A DNA stretch of 64,000 nt from Lepidostoma basale (lineage: Eukaryota > Arthropoda > Insecta > Trichoptera > Lepidostomatidae): contig JAHDVF020000016.1 in the NCBI GenBank assembly GCA_022606425.2, positions 774,501 through 838,500 on the forward strand. The letters run 5' to 3'. Under the pieces are notes generated by a model. That model saw only the letters and a list, made by a program, of their open reading frames with translations, ran no database searches and had not been told where the DNA came from. Below, in pieces: positions 51,450 through 62,689 of this stretch. Within the stretch, counting starts at the first letter, position 1. The number at the start of each line of letters is the position of its first letter. The translations under genes were made by a program, and so were the position numbers.

Positions 51450-51864
51450 TAAAAATGTGTATCTTTTAAAATATAATATATTTTCGAAATGTAAATAAAT
51501 AGATGGACCAAAATGTAAAGAAAAAAAAATGGAATACATAGAGATAATACACCCTGTGTCTAGTTATGAAGTATGTTACATCTAACATAACATAATGATT
51601 GTTATTTTGCTATGAATCTAGAGATGTGTGGAGTAATGAGTGAATGGTCGCTATTCTGGAAGGAGCTGACACAATGCCCATTATTGCACAATACGAGGTA
51701 GGTATTGTGGTATTATACCTGATGCGGGAGCCGTGGCTGGGTCCCGGTAAGGTGAGAAGCATCACTCAATAAATTAAACTATTTAAAATGGCTCCTAGCT
51801 GGTCTTGGAATGATGAAATACAATAAAATTATTTTCTGTTACAAATTTAGAAAGAATGTGTTAG
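51450..51864. other. Unassigned interval
   Basis: The first part continues the TCAATTTAAAAATGTG-like words of the tandem array at 50540-50900, so the LINE may have inserted into it. The rest is unrecognised. Confidence 0.4.
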
Positions 51865-51935
51865 ATAATCTAATTATTTTACTGAAATCTCTGTAAGTTC
51901 ATTTTTAAATAATAATTAAATAAAACGATCGTTAA
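51865..51935. repeat. FB1 end fragment
   Basis: TAATTATTTTACTGAAATCT to AATAATTAAATAAAACGAT matches one end of the FB1 palindrome. Confidence 0.55.
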
Positions 51936-51939
51936 TGCT

Positions 51940-52085
51940 AATGAAAACGTTAACAATTAATCATATTTGATTATGCCTTGGAAAGGCGAAACATGTCACT
52001 CTCATTATTTATTATAAAACTCATAGAAAACAGACGTTTTCATTTTTATTAATTATTTAATATGGAGTTTTACATCATTGTTCTA
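51940..52085. repeat. Foldback MITE M, partial
   Basis: TGCCTTGGAAAGGCGAAACA, AAAACAGACGTTTTCAT and TTAATTATTTAATATGGAGT are present. Confidence 0.65.
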
Positions 52086-52097
52086 AAAACAATATAT

Positions 52098-52475
52098 AAC
52101 TAACTAACTAACCATCACGTCGTCTCCCCGAAGTGGTAGGCAGAGAGAATGGACTGCCACACTTTTCTTTCCTGACATATTTCTCTCGCTTCCTCTACAT
52201 TTATACATCGTGTCATGCACACGCGTCGATTTCTCTGACTCCTCACATGGCCGACATTCAATATTTGATTTATTTGATTTTGCCACGTTTTCCTCGGTCT
52301 TCCTCTATTTCTCTTTCCATTTACATAGTTAACATATAATTTTTTTACCATTCTTTCTTCATTTATCCTTTACATATGTCCAAACCATCTTAATGATCCT
52401 TTCATTATTTTATTCATAACACCATCATTCGTACCGCATTCACTTCTTATATTTTCATTCGACACTATATAAAAA
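52098..52475 (-). mobile_element. LINE (family A) 3' end
   Basis: The minus-strand TTAG tail at 52098-52113 is followed by an open frame to 52351: MVKKLYVNYVNGKRNRGRPR, KTWQNQINQILNVGHVRSQR, CINVEEAREICQERKV. It continues upstream to ENIRSECG-like codons near 52450. Confidence 0.85.
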
Positions 52476-52554
52476 AAAAAACAACGTATACCTAAATAAA
52501 ACAATTTGAATGGGGAAGAAGAATTCAAAACAAGGTTGTATCCACTTTATTTAC

Positions 52555-52740
52555 TAAATATTTATACAGACAAAAATATTTTACAGACAAAAATATTTTA
52601 CAGACAAAAATATTTTATAGACAAAAATATTTTATAGACAAAAATATTTTATACCAAAAATATTTTGCAGATAATAATATTATATAGACAAAAATATATT
52701 ACAGAAAAAAAATTTACGGACAAAAATAACAAAACAGTAA
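52555..52740. repeat. 17-18 bp tandem array
   Basis: About nine units of ATATTTTACAGACAAAA with single-base variants (ACAGAC or ATAGAC). Confidence 0.85.
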
Positions 52741-52759
52741 AATTTTTTATATCTGCCAC

Positions 52760-53430
52760 GTGAAGTTTCGAAAAAATCGTCGTTTGTGCATTACATAATT
52801 ATGGGGGTAGGAGAAATCGGTATGCCAGGAAAGAATAGTGTAGTGGGCCATTCTTTCTGCATAACTGTTTATTAATTTTTTTTAAAAAACAACACTTCAT
52901 TAAAACAAGCAATGTTTTAGCTCCTCCTTTTATATTTCTGCGAAAGCTGCATGGGAAATCTCAAAAATAACTGCCATTGTATAATGTTTTATTTGGGTAT
53001 AATAGACTCACATGATTATTTGACTTTTATTTTTAATTCTTAGCAAATTTAATTTGGTTTTGACTAACAAGCGAGTTTTCACCGTATAATAAAGAAACGA
53101 AAATGTTTCGGGCTTCGACGAAATTTCGTCAGATGTCTCTAGTACTCACTTACAGTTCTCGTCAGAAATTGTGTTTGACGTTTCTTTTTATGGTGTAATA
53201 TTAGTTTTAAAAACTATATTTTTACAAGCAAAAATAAAGACGACAGTGCACCATAATGTAATGTCTCCGATTGTTATCTAAGAAAGTGAAGCATGGAGCT
53301 GACAAAAGAAGGGTGAAAATAGAATAAATCCATTTGAGATAAGATCTTCCAGGCGAATTTACGATAAGACATGTAGAAACTCAGATATAAAGGACAATGT
53401 AAGGGGGACAGAAGCATTAAGAATAATAGG
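52760..53430 (+). mobile_element. Degenerate LINE (family A) scraps and unassigned DNA
   Basis: 52760-52865 and 53265-53430 are old plus-strand family A pieces (GTATGCCAGGAAAGAATAGT; AGTGAAGCATGGAGCTGAC). Between them no feature is recognised. Confidence 0.45.
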
Positions 53431-53509
53431 ATAAAAATGCTACCATGATAGTTTGTATCTTAGAGACGAAGAAAAACTGAAGAAAAAGTTAGTGTTAGAT
53501 AATTTTATA

Positions 53510-53800
53510 TTTAAATAGTCCATTGTTTTGTCCGAAATACTATGATACCTTAACATTTTAAACTGTTAAATTAAATAACTTTGTTTTTTGTATCACAATT
53601 GTATTTTATTTTACGCGACAGCTGTTTTATCAACCTATGTTGACATCATTAGGTGTTACAATAATATATCAAATGTCAAATTTTCGTGCTTTTTCGAATC
53701 TTTATGTGTATTTGTTCCTATGTCAATTTGAATAATTTCTTTGATTGATAATTTTGAAGTTAAAATAAAATACAATTGTGATACAAAAACAAAGTTATTT
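53510..53800. repeat. MITE family Q, copy 3
   Basis: It reads ATAGTCCATTGTTTTGTCC, ACTATGATACCTTAACATT, TTTTACGCGACAGCTGTTTT and the inverted partner of the first part near 53760-53800 (AATACAATTGTGATAC). Confidence 0.65.
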
Positions 53801-53829
53801 TATTTAACATTTCGCGAATAAAATTTGCA

Positions 53830-54375
53830 AGTAGGCAAAACTGGTCGAAACTAGAAAACAAGTGGAATAAAATATATATTATGAAATAATTTTTTATTTT
53901 TATAATTTTATTTTCGATTTGAATTGAATCATAAACACATTATTATGCCACAATATAATTTTATTTATATCACTTATGTAAACAGTCTGAAAAATCATGT
54001 TTCTAGTTAACATGTTTTTATTTTATTTTAATTACACATTTACAATGAACTTTTACCAAAATATATAAATTAAGAACATCAATATTTTTTATAATTGCAG
54101 GGTTTAACACATTATAAGATGAAAAAATCGACGTGGGAATGGAATAAAAGCTACACACAGTGATTTAGGTAACGTATTCAATCTCTGCTTGTAGCGTTGG
54201 TGACCATTTTTAATTTTTCTTTATATCGGTTAAATAACGCTGGTATATCCCATCTCCCCATTATCATGTTTTCCTTTCGTCATTATGGAATCATTATGGA
54301 ATTCCACAGTGTTATTGAGTTTGCCAAAAAATATATGTGACAAAAACACATTTAATACGATATATTTATTCTTTT
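53830..54375. other. AT-rich interval, nothing recognised
   Basis: No gene and no clear shared repeat. Confidence 0.35.
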
Positions 54376-54750
54376 TGAATGAATGAAAATATAAGAAGTG
54401 AATGCGGTGCGAATGATGGTGTCATGAACAAAATAATGAAAGGATCATTAAGATGGTTTGGACATATTGAAAGAATGAATGAAGAAAGAATGGTAAAAAA
54501 AATATATGTTAATGATGTAAATGGAACCAGAAAAAGAGGAAGACCGAGGAAAACGTGGCACGATCAAATAAATCAAATATTGAATGTCGGCCATGTGAGG
54601 AGTCAGATAAATCGACGCGCGTGCATGACACGATGTATGAATGTTGAGGAAGCGAGAGAAATATGTCAGGAAAGAAAAGTGTGGCAGTCCATTCTTTCTG
54701 CCTACCCCTTCGGGGAGACGGCGTGATGGTTAGTTAGTTAGTTAGTTATT
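54376..54750 (+). mobile_element. LINE (family A) 3' end, well preserved
   Basis: An uninterrupted 115-codon frame: NIRSECGANDGVMNKIMKGS, LRWFGHIERMNEERMVKKIY, NGTRKRGRPRKTWHDQINQI, ACMTRCMNVEEAREICQERK and SILSAYPFGETA, then four TTAG units. It is probably a young insertion. Confidence 0.9.
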
Positions 54751-54754
54751 TATT

Positions 54755-54945
54755 CTTCTTCTTCTTCCTCCTCTTTCAAATGATATGCGGATCTGTTTTT
54801 ATGACGTCGAGGTCTCCTGGGACACAGAACTCCAACTGTCTCGCCATCTCTTCGCAGGTCTTCCGGGTTGGCGAGTTCCCATTGGCACGTTGTTTGCGGC
54901 TGCTTGGGGGAGTCTATCGTCGCTCATTCGTTCTACGTACGTAAG
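54755..54945 (-). mobile_element. LINE (family J) 3' end
   Basis: The minus strand encodes YVERMSDDRLPQAA and GTRQPGRPAKRWRDSWSSVS, ending in GAGGAAGAAGAAGAA. It is similar in style to family C but distinct. It starts where the TTAG tail of the previous LINE ends. Confidence 0.65.
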
Positions 54946-54949
54946 TATT

Positions 54950-56372
54950 TATTGTATATTTTTAAATAGAATTAAGTTGTGGAAAATATTGTCTGAATAT
55001 GGAACAAGTACAAAACTGATCACGGCAATTATGTCGCTATAGACGGAAAGCACCGCTAGTGTCAGAGTAAATGGAGATCTTACAGCCTGGTTTGATATCA
55101 ATAAAGGTGTCAAACAGGGTTGCGTAATGTCCCCGTGGTTATTTATTCTATATAAGAACAACCATAGTAATAATAATATGCTAACTTTTAAAGCGCCATT
55201 TTTGTGATGTACTTAAACACCTCAAGGGCGCATTAAGACATGTTTTAAATCTAAAAAAACAAATATGAACGCTGCATCTCATATTCGCGATTGGTTAGAA
55301 AGTATAATAGAACAAAATATACATGTTTTAAATTGTGTATTTAACATGAAAAATATGTATTTTCAGCTTAAATCTGAAATCTGTCGAATCATTTATGAAT
55401 ATTAGGTATGAAGGGAGACTGTTCCAAGCTGATGGGCCGGCTACTGCAAAGGCTCGATGGACAAGAGTATGAAAGAACTGAAATTGTTGAATGTTGGTGC
55501 AAAAATGAGTGGAGTGTCAATAAGCTGTATATTTTATGCGGATGACACAGTCCTTCTTTAAGACAACGGGCATGAACTACAAGTCCTGGTGACTAGTACC
55601 TATGTATCAGGTATGCAAGCGAAATGATCTTATGATGAATGTGAATAAGTCTAAGATAATGATTTTCGAAAAAGAAGATGAGTTTGTATATTTAGGTAGT
55701 ATGTTTACAAAAGATGGGCGAGTGGAGAGGAATATTGAAAGAAGAGCTGGGGCAGGCAACAAAGTAAATGGTGCACTTAAAGTTGTCATCACAAACAAAA
55801 TCCTATCCAAAAAAAGGTTAAGATGGCAGTGCACAATAGTGTTCGTGTGCCGACCCTTATGTATAGAAGTGAAGCATGGAACTGTCAAAAAAAGGATGAA
55901 AGTAAAATAAATGCAGTAGAAATGATATCTCTTAGACGAATGTGTAGTAAATCTTCCACGAGGACGAGTCCCATGAGGCTGAATATGCAATGCAATATTG
56001 CGGAGTCTGGTGGTGTCCATTCTTTGAACATGACCGTACCAAATGAAACTTTTATGAACAAAACAATGAAAGGGTCATTAAGATGGCTTAGACACATGGA
56101 AAGAATGAATGAAGACAGGGCGAAGAAAGTATATGTAAACGACGCGAACGGAGCTAGAAATAGGAATGCTGAGGAAAACGTGGCACGATCAAATCAATCA
56201 AATATTAAAATTCGGTCATGTGAGGAGTCGGAGAAATCGACGTCTATGCATGGCACGATGTATGAATGTGGAGGAAGTGAAAGAAATTTGGCAGGGCAAA
56301 ACAATGTGGTGGTTCATTATTTCTGCTTACTCCTCCGAGGAGATGGCGTGATGGTTAGTTAGTTAGTCATTA
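54950..56372 (+). mobile_element. LINE (family A), longest copy, interrupted
   Basis: 54950-55153 encodes reverse-transcriptase codons LWKILSEYGTSTKLITAIMS and GVKQGCVMSPWLFILY. After an insert, 55458 onward gives DKSMKELKLLNVGAKMSGVS, then FYADDTVLL (YADD box), then VYLGSMFTKDGRVE and AGNKVNGALKVVITN. The end at 56366 carries TTAG. Stops, shifts and a family F scrap (55950-56038) break it. Confidence 0.87.
55154..55457 (-). repeat. L2-like repeat inserted in the LINE
   Basis: TAGTAATAATAATATGC and AAAGCGCCATTTTTGTGATG start it, and it ends near GCTACTGCAAAGGCTCGATG. It matches 33140-33440. It splits the codons between LFILY and MDKSM. Confidence 0.75.
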
Positions 56373-56374
56373 AA

Positions 56375-56740
56375 AAATATGTGTACTCTGTGTCTGTGTG
56401 CGTGAGGATTGTTGAACTATTTCATCTATTTCAACGTGTTGAGCAATTTCGAACCCTTCACACCTGCTACCTGCCTACCGAAGTTCTAATGGAGGAGATA
56501 GCCCGCTCCCGAGCGATATAATTACACAGCGCGGTGTTAACCTACCCTAGAGGTGCCCATAAATCACACGCCACCGATCTGCACTCCCTCAACCCTTTCA
56601 CATCGAAATTTAAAAAAAGGAACAATTAAAAAAATCTAAGGCGAGTGGTGGTCTAAGGTGTGGTTTGCAGAAAAATCTATTAACATGTTTGCTGTTATTG
56701 GGATGCCGCTTGCGACTTGATAATTTCCCGTTGCTCTCCA
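56375..56740. other. Unassigned interval
   Basis: 56450-56600 resembles a degenerate retroelement coding end (CACGCCACCGATCTGCACTC) but no motif is secure. 56744-56782 is a scrap of the SINE 3' end (ACGACAGGTTATTTGAACCC). Confidence 0.35.
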
Positions 56741-56782
56741 CAATTATGTATACGACAGGTTATTTGAACCCAATTACTGTCT

Positions 56783-57732
56783 TCTTGATTTCCTATGGCC
56801 ATACAACTCTTGAAGAGTTTTAGCCTCCTTGATGATTTTTCCCCAAGCTCCTCGATTCTGCGCCTTTTGCTCCCAGCAGTCCGATTCGCCCAACCTAGCC
56901 AGATCAGCCAGAACATTGTCCATTAGGCGCTGTCTGGGCCTTCCAAGAGGTCTTACCCCAGTCGGTCTGCTAGGCGACCGGCTCTCACGGTGCTCGTTAT
57001 AAGTGACTGCTGGGTCATCGTACGGATCTCTTGGTTGGTCCTATGCCTCCAAGTTCCCGCTCCAAAACCGGATCTGACGAAGCTTGGACGTTAGGAACGT
57101 TCGCAAGGAGGCTGCAACTCGTAGGCCTTTTTTAACTCTGTGTTCCAACTCCGTATGGATATCGTTGGCTTCCGTCATGACCGTACCGAGATAAGTGAAC
57201 TCTCTGACTGGCTCAATTTTATCTACCTCCATGCAAATTTCTCTCAGTGGCGAGGCTAGGCCATTATTACTCCTGGAAACAATCATCCACTTGGTCTTAA
57301 GTGCATTGACCTGCAAACCAATTCGGGCTGCTGTATTCTTTAATTTTTTGTACATCTCTATTAAATCATTTGTACTATCACCAGTCAACACCTAATCGTC
57401 TGCATATCCAAAAACATTGTGAGTGCCACCAATAGTAGTGCCGAGTTCCATTTGTTTAACACTTCTCACGACTTTCTCCAAAGCAATATTGAATAGCATG
57501 GGGGATATAAGGTCACCCTGTCTCAGGCCTGTCATGACATCAAATCCCTCGGTCAATTCCCCTCCGACTCTCACTGCAGCTTTTGAACCAGAGAGACACG
57601 CTTTTGTGACTCCGACCAGCTTACCCGGGATTCCGTATTCATACATAATATTCCATAGACTATCCCGGTGAATGCTGTCATATGCTTGTTTAAAGTCAAT
57701 GAAGAGGTTGAAGACTTTTTGACCGTACTCCT
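56783..57732 (-). pseudogene. LINE (family H) reverse transcriptase, inactivated
   Basis: Minus-strand frame: FNLFIDFKQAYDSIHRDSLW (RT motif A with its catalytic Asp), EYGIPGKLVGVTKACLSGSK, GLRQGDLISPMLFNIALEKV (motif B), then FGYADD (motif C), directly followed by TAG where the family should have an aliphatic codon. After it come LTGDSTNDLIEMYKKLKNTA, VREFTYLGTVMTEANDIHTE and a 3' part to SDCWEQKAQNRGAWGKIIKE. It is RTE-like. The stop after YADD and later shifts show it is dead. Confidence 0.87.
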
Positions 57733-57737
57733 ATTGT

Positions 57738-57923
57738 GCCTATATTTTTAACTATTGATTCTCATGACTTGTGATTGCTTAATAGTCTATCGCCATTTTT
57801 ATTGACGCGTGAATTCTATCACACCAAAGATATCGTCAGAATTTTTTACACACCGGCGTTGCTATGGTTCGATTCCAGGATCTTTGGCATGGCAGTCCGT
57901 TGCTCTCTGCCACGAAGGCCGTC
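57738..57923 (-). mobile_element. tRNA-derived SINE, copy 4
   Basis: It retains ATTGATTCTCATGACTTGTG, GGTTCGATTCCAGG and GCTCTCTGCCACGAAGGCCG on the minus strand. It lacks the 3' end and is diverged. Confidence 0.7.
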
Positions 57924-57944
57924 TAAAGAATGGACCGTTAAATT

Positions 57945-58365
57945 AACCTTGTTCTTCTTCTTTCGGTGCCGTGTCAGGTCTCTCCAACGTTGGCGATCAC
58001 TGCAGCAAAGGCATCTATATCCTGCGCCACTTGGAACAGGTTCTGAACTCTTGTTATTCCTGTCCACTCTTTGATGTTTTGCAGCCAGGACACGTGATCC
58101 AAATATGAGACCTTTCTAATTTTCACACTCGACATCAGCTCTCTATTGGCTCTGGCTCTCTGTAGTACATCTGCATTACTGACCCTATCGGTCCACGGTA
58201 TACGGAGCATTCTGCGGTATATCCACATCTTGAACGCTTCCAACCGGTTCATGACATTCACTTTCAGAGTCCAGGTTTTGCAACCATATAGTAAAACAGG
58301 CCATATATAACATTTAATCATTTTTTGTCGGAGTTTCAAGTTAAGATTATCGTTGCAAAATGTAA
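57945..58365 (-). mobile_element. LINE (family E) C-terminal part
   Basis: The frame 57974-58339 reads KMIKCYIWPVLLYGCKTWTL, NRLEAFKMWIYRRMLRIPWT, DRVSNADVLQRARANRELMS and EWTGITRVQNLFQVAQDIDA. It is RTE-like, with a TTCTTCTTTC-complement tail. It is the best copy of family E. Confidence 0.87.
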
Positions 58366-58474
58366 TGTTATCATTTTATTAAATGCATCTCGTGCAAATT
58401 CAATTCTGCATTTTATTTCAATGTCGTATTATTTCATGTCATAATTTTCACCGTTAAATGTTCAATAATTCAAT

Positions 58475-58635
58475 GACGTATTATTTCAATGTCATAATTA
58501 AAACGAATGAAAACGTCTTTTTTCAATTAGTTTTGATTTTATTTTCTAGGAATGACATGTGTGTTTCGCCATCATAATGCTTAGCAAGTCGAAAGATTTT
58601 ATTATTTAACATGAAGTTTTGTATCATCTGGAAGG
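58475..58635. repeat. Foldback MITE M, partial
   Basis: It has TTAAAACGAATGAAAACGTC, TTTTATTTTCTAGGAATGAC, TTTCGCCATCATAATG and ATTATTTAACATGAAGTTTT. Confidence 0.6.
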
Positions 58636-58694
58636 GCGTTATAAAAATATATATATTGGAGTAACATTTCGGCGTAAATGAAACTATAATATTA

Positions 58695-58812
58695 CTTTGA
58701 CATGATGTATGAATGTTGAAGAATCTAGAGAAGTATGTTAGGAAAGAACATTATGGCGGTTGGTTCTTTCTGCCTGTCCTTTCGGGGAGATGATGTGATT
58801 GTTAGTTGTTTT
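58695..58812 (+). mobile_element. LINE (family A) 3' terminal fragment
   Basis: TTTGACATGATGTATGAATG, GAAGTATGTTAGGAAAGAAC and GATGTGATTGTTAGTTG. Confidence 0.65.
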
Positions 58813-58814
58813 TT

Positions 58815-59227
58815 TAGTAAGTTATCTAGCTATAAAGCTTTATTTATTCGATTCTGAAAGACTTAAATTTTCTTCGATTTATCTGTGTAGATATTGGTGC
58901 TAGGTTGTATTTTATACTGGGGCGTTTAATGAAATTCTTTATTTTACGGTGTGAAGTAATAGTCTGCTTACTTCCGGTAGCGGAAGTGGCCCAGACAGGA
59001 ACAAGGAAGTTGGGAATCACGCCTTCAAAACAACTTACTCGGGTATTGCGGATCTGTGTACTATACAAGTCTCTTCGAGTTCTTGGTATAAAAACATAAA
59101 ACATCTATAAAAATAAAATAAATAAAAATAAAAATATATACATATTTACGCTGACGCTGAAAAAATAAAGTATTGAATTTTAATACACCCTTTCTTCAGG
59201 ATCTAATAAATGTTAAATACTACTCAA
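58815..59227. other. Unassigned interval
   Basis: The minus-strand frame at 58844-59104 ends in IKYNLAPISTQINRRKFKSF, which looks like the C-terminal end of an L1/R1-type LINE or endonuclease ORF, but this is not secure. Confidence 0.3.
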
Positions 59228-59599
59228 ACTAATTAACTAACTAACTAACTAACTAACCATCACGCCGTCTCCCTTAAGGGGAATAGCCACTGTGAAGGCC
59301 GAAAAAATAAGCGATTTTCGTCATTTTTTTTGACCGGGACAATTGAGGAATATGGGGATCGCAGTTATTTTATTTTATTAAGTGTACATTTAAAATAGTT
59401 TTTATAAATTTTTATTGTAAATATTAAATAGTAACAAAGTTATCAGCGTTGCTGTAGAGTCTTAAAAAAAATCTCTCTCCATGGTCGCATCGATTTCTCG
59501 AAAAGGGGTTATCCAAAAAAACAAACAAAGTTCATTATATTTTTTATGGATGTAGTTATCGTTGTACATAGCTGATTTTTTTATTTTGATTATTCACAA

Positions 59600-59745
59600 A
59601 ATGGCTTCTTCTTCTTCCTTATTGTAGACCTATGTGGTCTGTTCTCCAGAGTGTTGCTCCCCCTGTGAGGTAGATTCCCAGCTGTCCTTCCATCTTTTAG
59701 GAGGTCTTCCACGAGGACGAGTCCCATTAGGTTGTTTGTGGCCAC
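59600..59745 (-). mobile_element. LINE (family F) 3' end
   Basis: CTTCTTCTTCC tail, GTAGACCTATGTGGTCTG, GATTCCCAGCTGTCCTTCC, ACGAGGACGAGTCCC. Confidence 0.65.
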
Positions 59746-59926
59746 AAAATGGCGACCAATTATGCATTTTTCTCCTTTTTTGGCGTTTTTTTATATTTAA
59801 GCATTTTTAAAAAATAGTTAAAAATGGAAATCGATTGATAATTGCTCGATTTAACGATGCGACCAGTTTGAAAAAGTCGTTTTGAGAAAAACGCGTTTAA
59901 TTTTTTTCTTACCATAATATCATGTA

Positions 59927-61203
59927 CCGTAAACCGGGGTTAAATTGCATCACTTTTTTATAACTTTTCAGTAAAATTGAATTTTTTCATCGAGGAGATG
60001 AGGTGTGTTTTTGACAATAAATGGCATGGTTATATAGTATATTTCCTTTACTTTTTTGTGGTTTTAAGTATATTTTGTAGATTCATATTCAAGCTTTAAT
60101 TTTTTGAAAAATGATGCAAAGTAACCCCTATGGCGGGGTGACTTTGCATCACTTTTTTTTTTCTTCAGTATCTTAATAGTTTCCACATGGACATGCAAAA
60201 TAACCTCATAAAACGGTTTCGGGCATCTTCCAAATCTAGCCTTATTTTTAAAAACATTTTAGAATCTTAATAAAATACAAATTTCAGGTGTTTTGATTAA
60301 AAACTTTATTTAAATTTACCTACACGCATATCACAAAGAAAATAAATAAAAATCACCCTTAAAATATTTGGATGCTTTCACATAATTAATATATATAATC
60401 TATAGTCATACAAATAATGACTAAACTAAAATACACAAATTTTTTTTTAAACTTTTTTTCCATCTAATTTTTTTGAGTTCACCAGAAGGACGCTTTCAAA
60501 CCAATCATAGAATATTGCTGCTTCAAACCATCCCGAGGTTGAATGATGATACCGACACCCTTCAGGCCCACCTTCTGTCCATGTCGTCCATAAGTGAGCT
60601 GATTTATGAACCACGAATGGCGGCAACATTTTTCCAGCAGTACTTCGACAGATCATAAGTGCATATCGCCTACTTCCAACCTTTTTTTTTATATAGGTAC
60701 TCTGCCCATAGCATTTTTTTAAAGAAATTACTCAAATATGTAAAGTTTACCGTAAAAAAATAAGAAATGGGGTAACTTTGCATCTGATGCAATCTAACCC
60801 CAAATTCGTTGAAAATGAGATAACTTCCAAAAATAAATCAGTAAAATTATATTTTGGTAAATTTTGTAAGAAATACTAGTATTATCAAATAGATGATAAA
60901 ATTCAACATACGAAACCACTTTACTCGCCTTAGAATGATATACACTGTCGAAGATGTGATAAGAATTACCTATAGTAATTATTAATAAAAACTGCACAAC
61001 CTATCCAAACCGCTAATCACTCAGCACTAAAGTACCATATTGAATGGAAAATAACCTCAGGTAAGAGTGAAAAGTTACATCTATTGAATGTTTGTAGAAA
61101 CAATAAGTTATAGTTAGTAGCAACGACAACACATGTCTCCAAAATTTTTTTTTTTTTTGATGCAAAGTTACCCTTGATGGTGCAATTTAACCCCGTTTTA
61201 CGG
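59927..61203 (-). mobile_element. pogo/Tigger-like DNA transposon relic
   Basis: The left end CCGTAAACCGGGGTTAAATT (59927) matches the reverse complement of the right end at 61203. The interior repeats GATGCAAAGTTACCC-type words. A clear TA duplication was not seen on the right. It is 1.28 kb, mostly non-coding. Confidence 0.65.
60447..60656 (-). pseudogene. DDE_1-type (pogo/Tigger) transposase fragment
   Basis: On the minus strand the frame reads TAGKMLPPFVVHKSAHLWTT, WTEGGPEGCRYHHSTSGWFE and AAIFYDWFESVLLVNSKKLD. The pattern GKMLPP-FVV and GW-F-WF is typical of the segment between the first and second catalytic Asp in DDE_1 transposases. Neither Asp is visible, so it is a remnant. Confidence 0.75.
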
Positions 61204-61555
61204 AATCTTCTAAAAAACGAGTATTTACACTTACATCAAACTATCGAGTCCTGGACCATATGATGGTTCTTCCTCTTTATCTCCAGTGGCATCCCTAACT
61301 TTAAAAAAAAATATTGATCCTTTCCATCCAATTGTCAGCAGCTTTCACCCGGTTAGCGTCGCGGTCGGCGCAAGGACAGTCTGTCTACCTACTCTCACTA
61401 AAATGACTGTAACTCAGTCAACATTCGGAATTTTGACCTAAAATTTTATACACATATTTTCGAAGGTATAAACTTTAAATTAAAATGATTTTTATTACCC
61501 GATCACAGTGCCTATCCCTCTTAAGGGGCAGAGAGAATGAATGGACGGCTACATT

Positions 61556-62204
61556 AAAATTAAAAACATGTACGTTTAAAATAATGAAACAACGCTATTG
61601 ATAAATACTCCACACCGTGAATATTGTGGTTAGGTACCATATTGCAGGATACATTGAAGTTATACTACTTTTGACGCGTTTGAGGGTAAACTGGGGGGTT
61701 GCGCGCGCACTCTGTTGCGAAAGTGCAACATGATGAAACTAGCCTTCAATGATAAAAAACGACCGAACATTTCACGAGTGCGAATTGCGAAAACATGTCA
61801 TGAAACGAGATATAAATTAAGTTAGTCGTAAAAAGTGTAAATTAGTACCAACGAACTGTCTCATTTTAGTGAAATACGAGGGTTGTCCGTAAAATAAGTT
61901 TATATTGGCCATGGACGCGCAGATCGCTGTTAAGTACGATCCGGTAACACTGGATCGTAGCTTGGACTTCCCCCTCCACATCCCCACCCAGCCGAACTCG
62001 CTGCGACGTTCAGTGTCGGTTTGACAGCCGTAAAGAATGGAGCTCCCGATCTCATTTGGAGCTAAAATCACCTCGTAATTTTTAAATATTTTGCGCAATA
62101 TTATTTGTGTAAACATTTTAATAAAACGAAAGAATCTGTAGCGAATGTATTAGTAGTAAAATATTTCGAATATTATTAATACAAATCACAGTTTTTGAAA
62201 TAAC
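61556..62204. other. Unassigned interval
   Basis: A block at 61870-62040 (ACGAGGGTTGTCCGTAAAAT at its start, GC-richer than flanks) could be one end of a DNA transposon. The 99-codon minus-strand frame has no domain I recognise. Confidence 0.35.
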
Positions 62205-62450
62205 TGCGCCAACGTCACCAATAATTGTTCTTTATCCCGTCACGCAGAGCGAAGCTGCCCTTGGTAATTCCAGTTGAATTTAATCGTCTCAGATTTGAAC
62301 ATGTTTAGTGTCAGTGAGACGGTGTTCGGAAAAAAAACACATTATTATTCTGGAAGGAGTAGTGTCTCACTGACGTCAATATATTTGGGGTCTTTCTGAA
62401 ATTGTTTTTTAGCATATAAATGTGCTATGTAAAATTTTTGATTGTTTTTG
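62205..62450 (+). mobile_element. LINE (family B') 3' end
   Basis: CCAACGTCACCAATAATTG, CCCGTCACGCAGAGC, TGCCCTTGGTAATTCCAGT and TGTCTCACTGACGTC match 50196-50400. The 3' UTR appears to resume at about 62580-62690, after the A' insertion. Confidence 0.65.
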
Positions 62451-62451
62451 T

Positions 62452-62577
62452 AACTAACTAACTAACTAACCACCCGAAAGGGTAGGCGGAAAGAATGGAC
62501 TGCCACACTTTAACCGATGCGGCACTCCATCCTTCTCTTTTCGCCCCCGCGAGAGACGCGGTGTGATGGGTTTTTGT
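62452..62577 (-). repeat. Short repeat sharing the LINE A tail (A'), copy 4
   Basis: On the minus strand it reads AACCCATCACACCGCGTCTC, GAGAAGGATGGAGTGCCGCA, TTAAAGTGTGGCAGTCC, then a tip lacking GCCGTCTC, and a TTAG tail. Confidence 0.68.
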
Positions 62578-62689
62578 TACTGTTATTTCTGTTAAACTGT
62601 TTTGTGTTCAAATGTATAGCCTAAATGTTGTTCGTTTGTTGTATCTCATTTGTGTAAAATCAAAATAAATAAGTAAATAAATAAATCAC

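Larger units (their letters stand above)
59278..61520. mobile_element. TTAA-flanked (piggyBac-type) element, non-coding outer part
   Basis: TTAA at 59274-59277 and 61521-61524. Imperfect ends GGGGAATAGCCACTGTGA (left) and GAGGGATAGGCACTGTGA (right, reverse complement). It is 2.24 kb with no piggyBac transposase seen. It holds a LINE F scrap and a pogo/Tigger-like relic. Assignment to piggyBac rests on TTAA and the short ends only. Confidence 0.6.
59228..61555 (-). mobile_element. LINE (family A) 3' tip, split by a TTAA element
   Basis: The minus-strand TTAG tail and CACGCCGTCTCCC lie at 59228-59273. GGGGCAGAGAGAATGAATGG resumes at 61525. Together they form the usual family A tip. Confidence 0.75.

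Noticed and set aside
52555..52740. A CRISPR array
   Set aside because: Units are contiguous with no unique spacers, and the genome is eukaryotic.
61817..62116. A 99-codon minus-strand gene
   Set aside because: No domain, no splice context; the sequence at its end looks like a DNA transposon terminus. Left unassigned.
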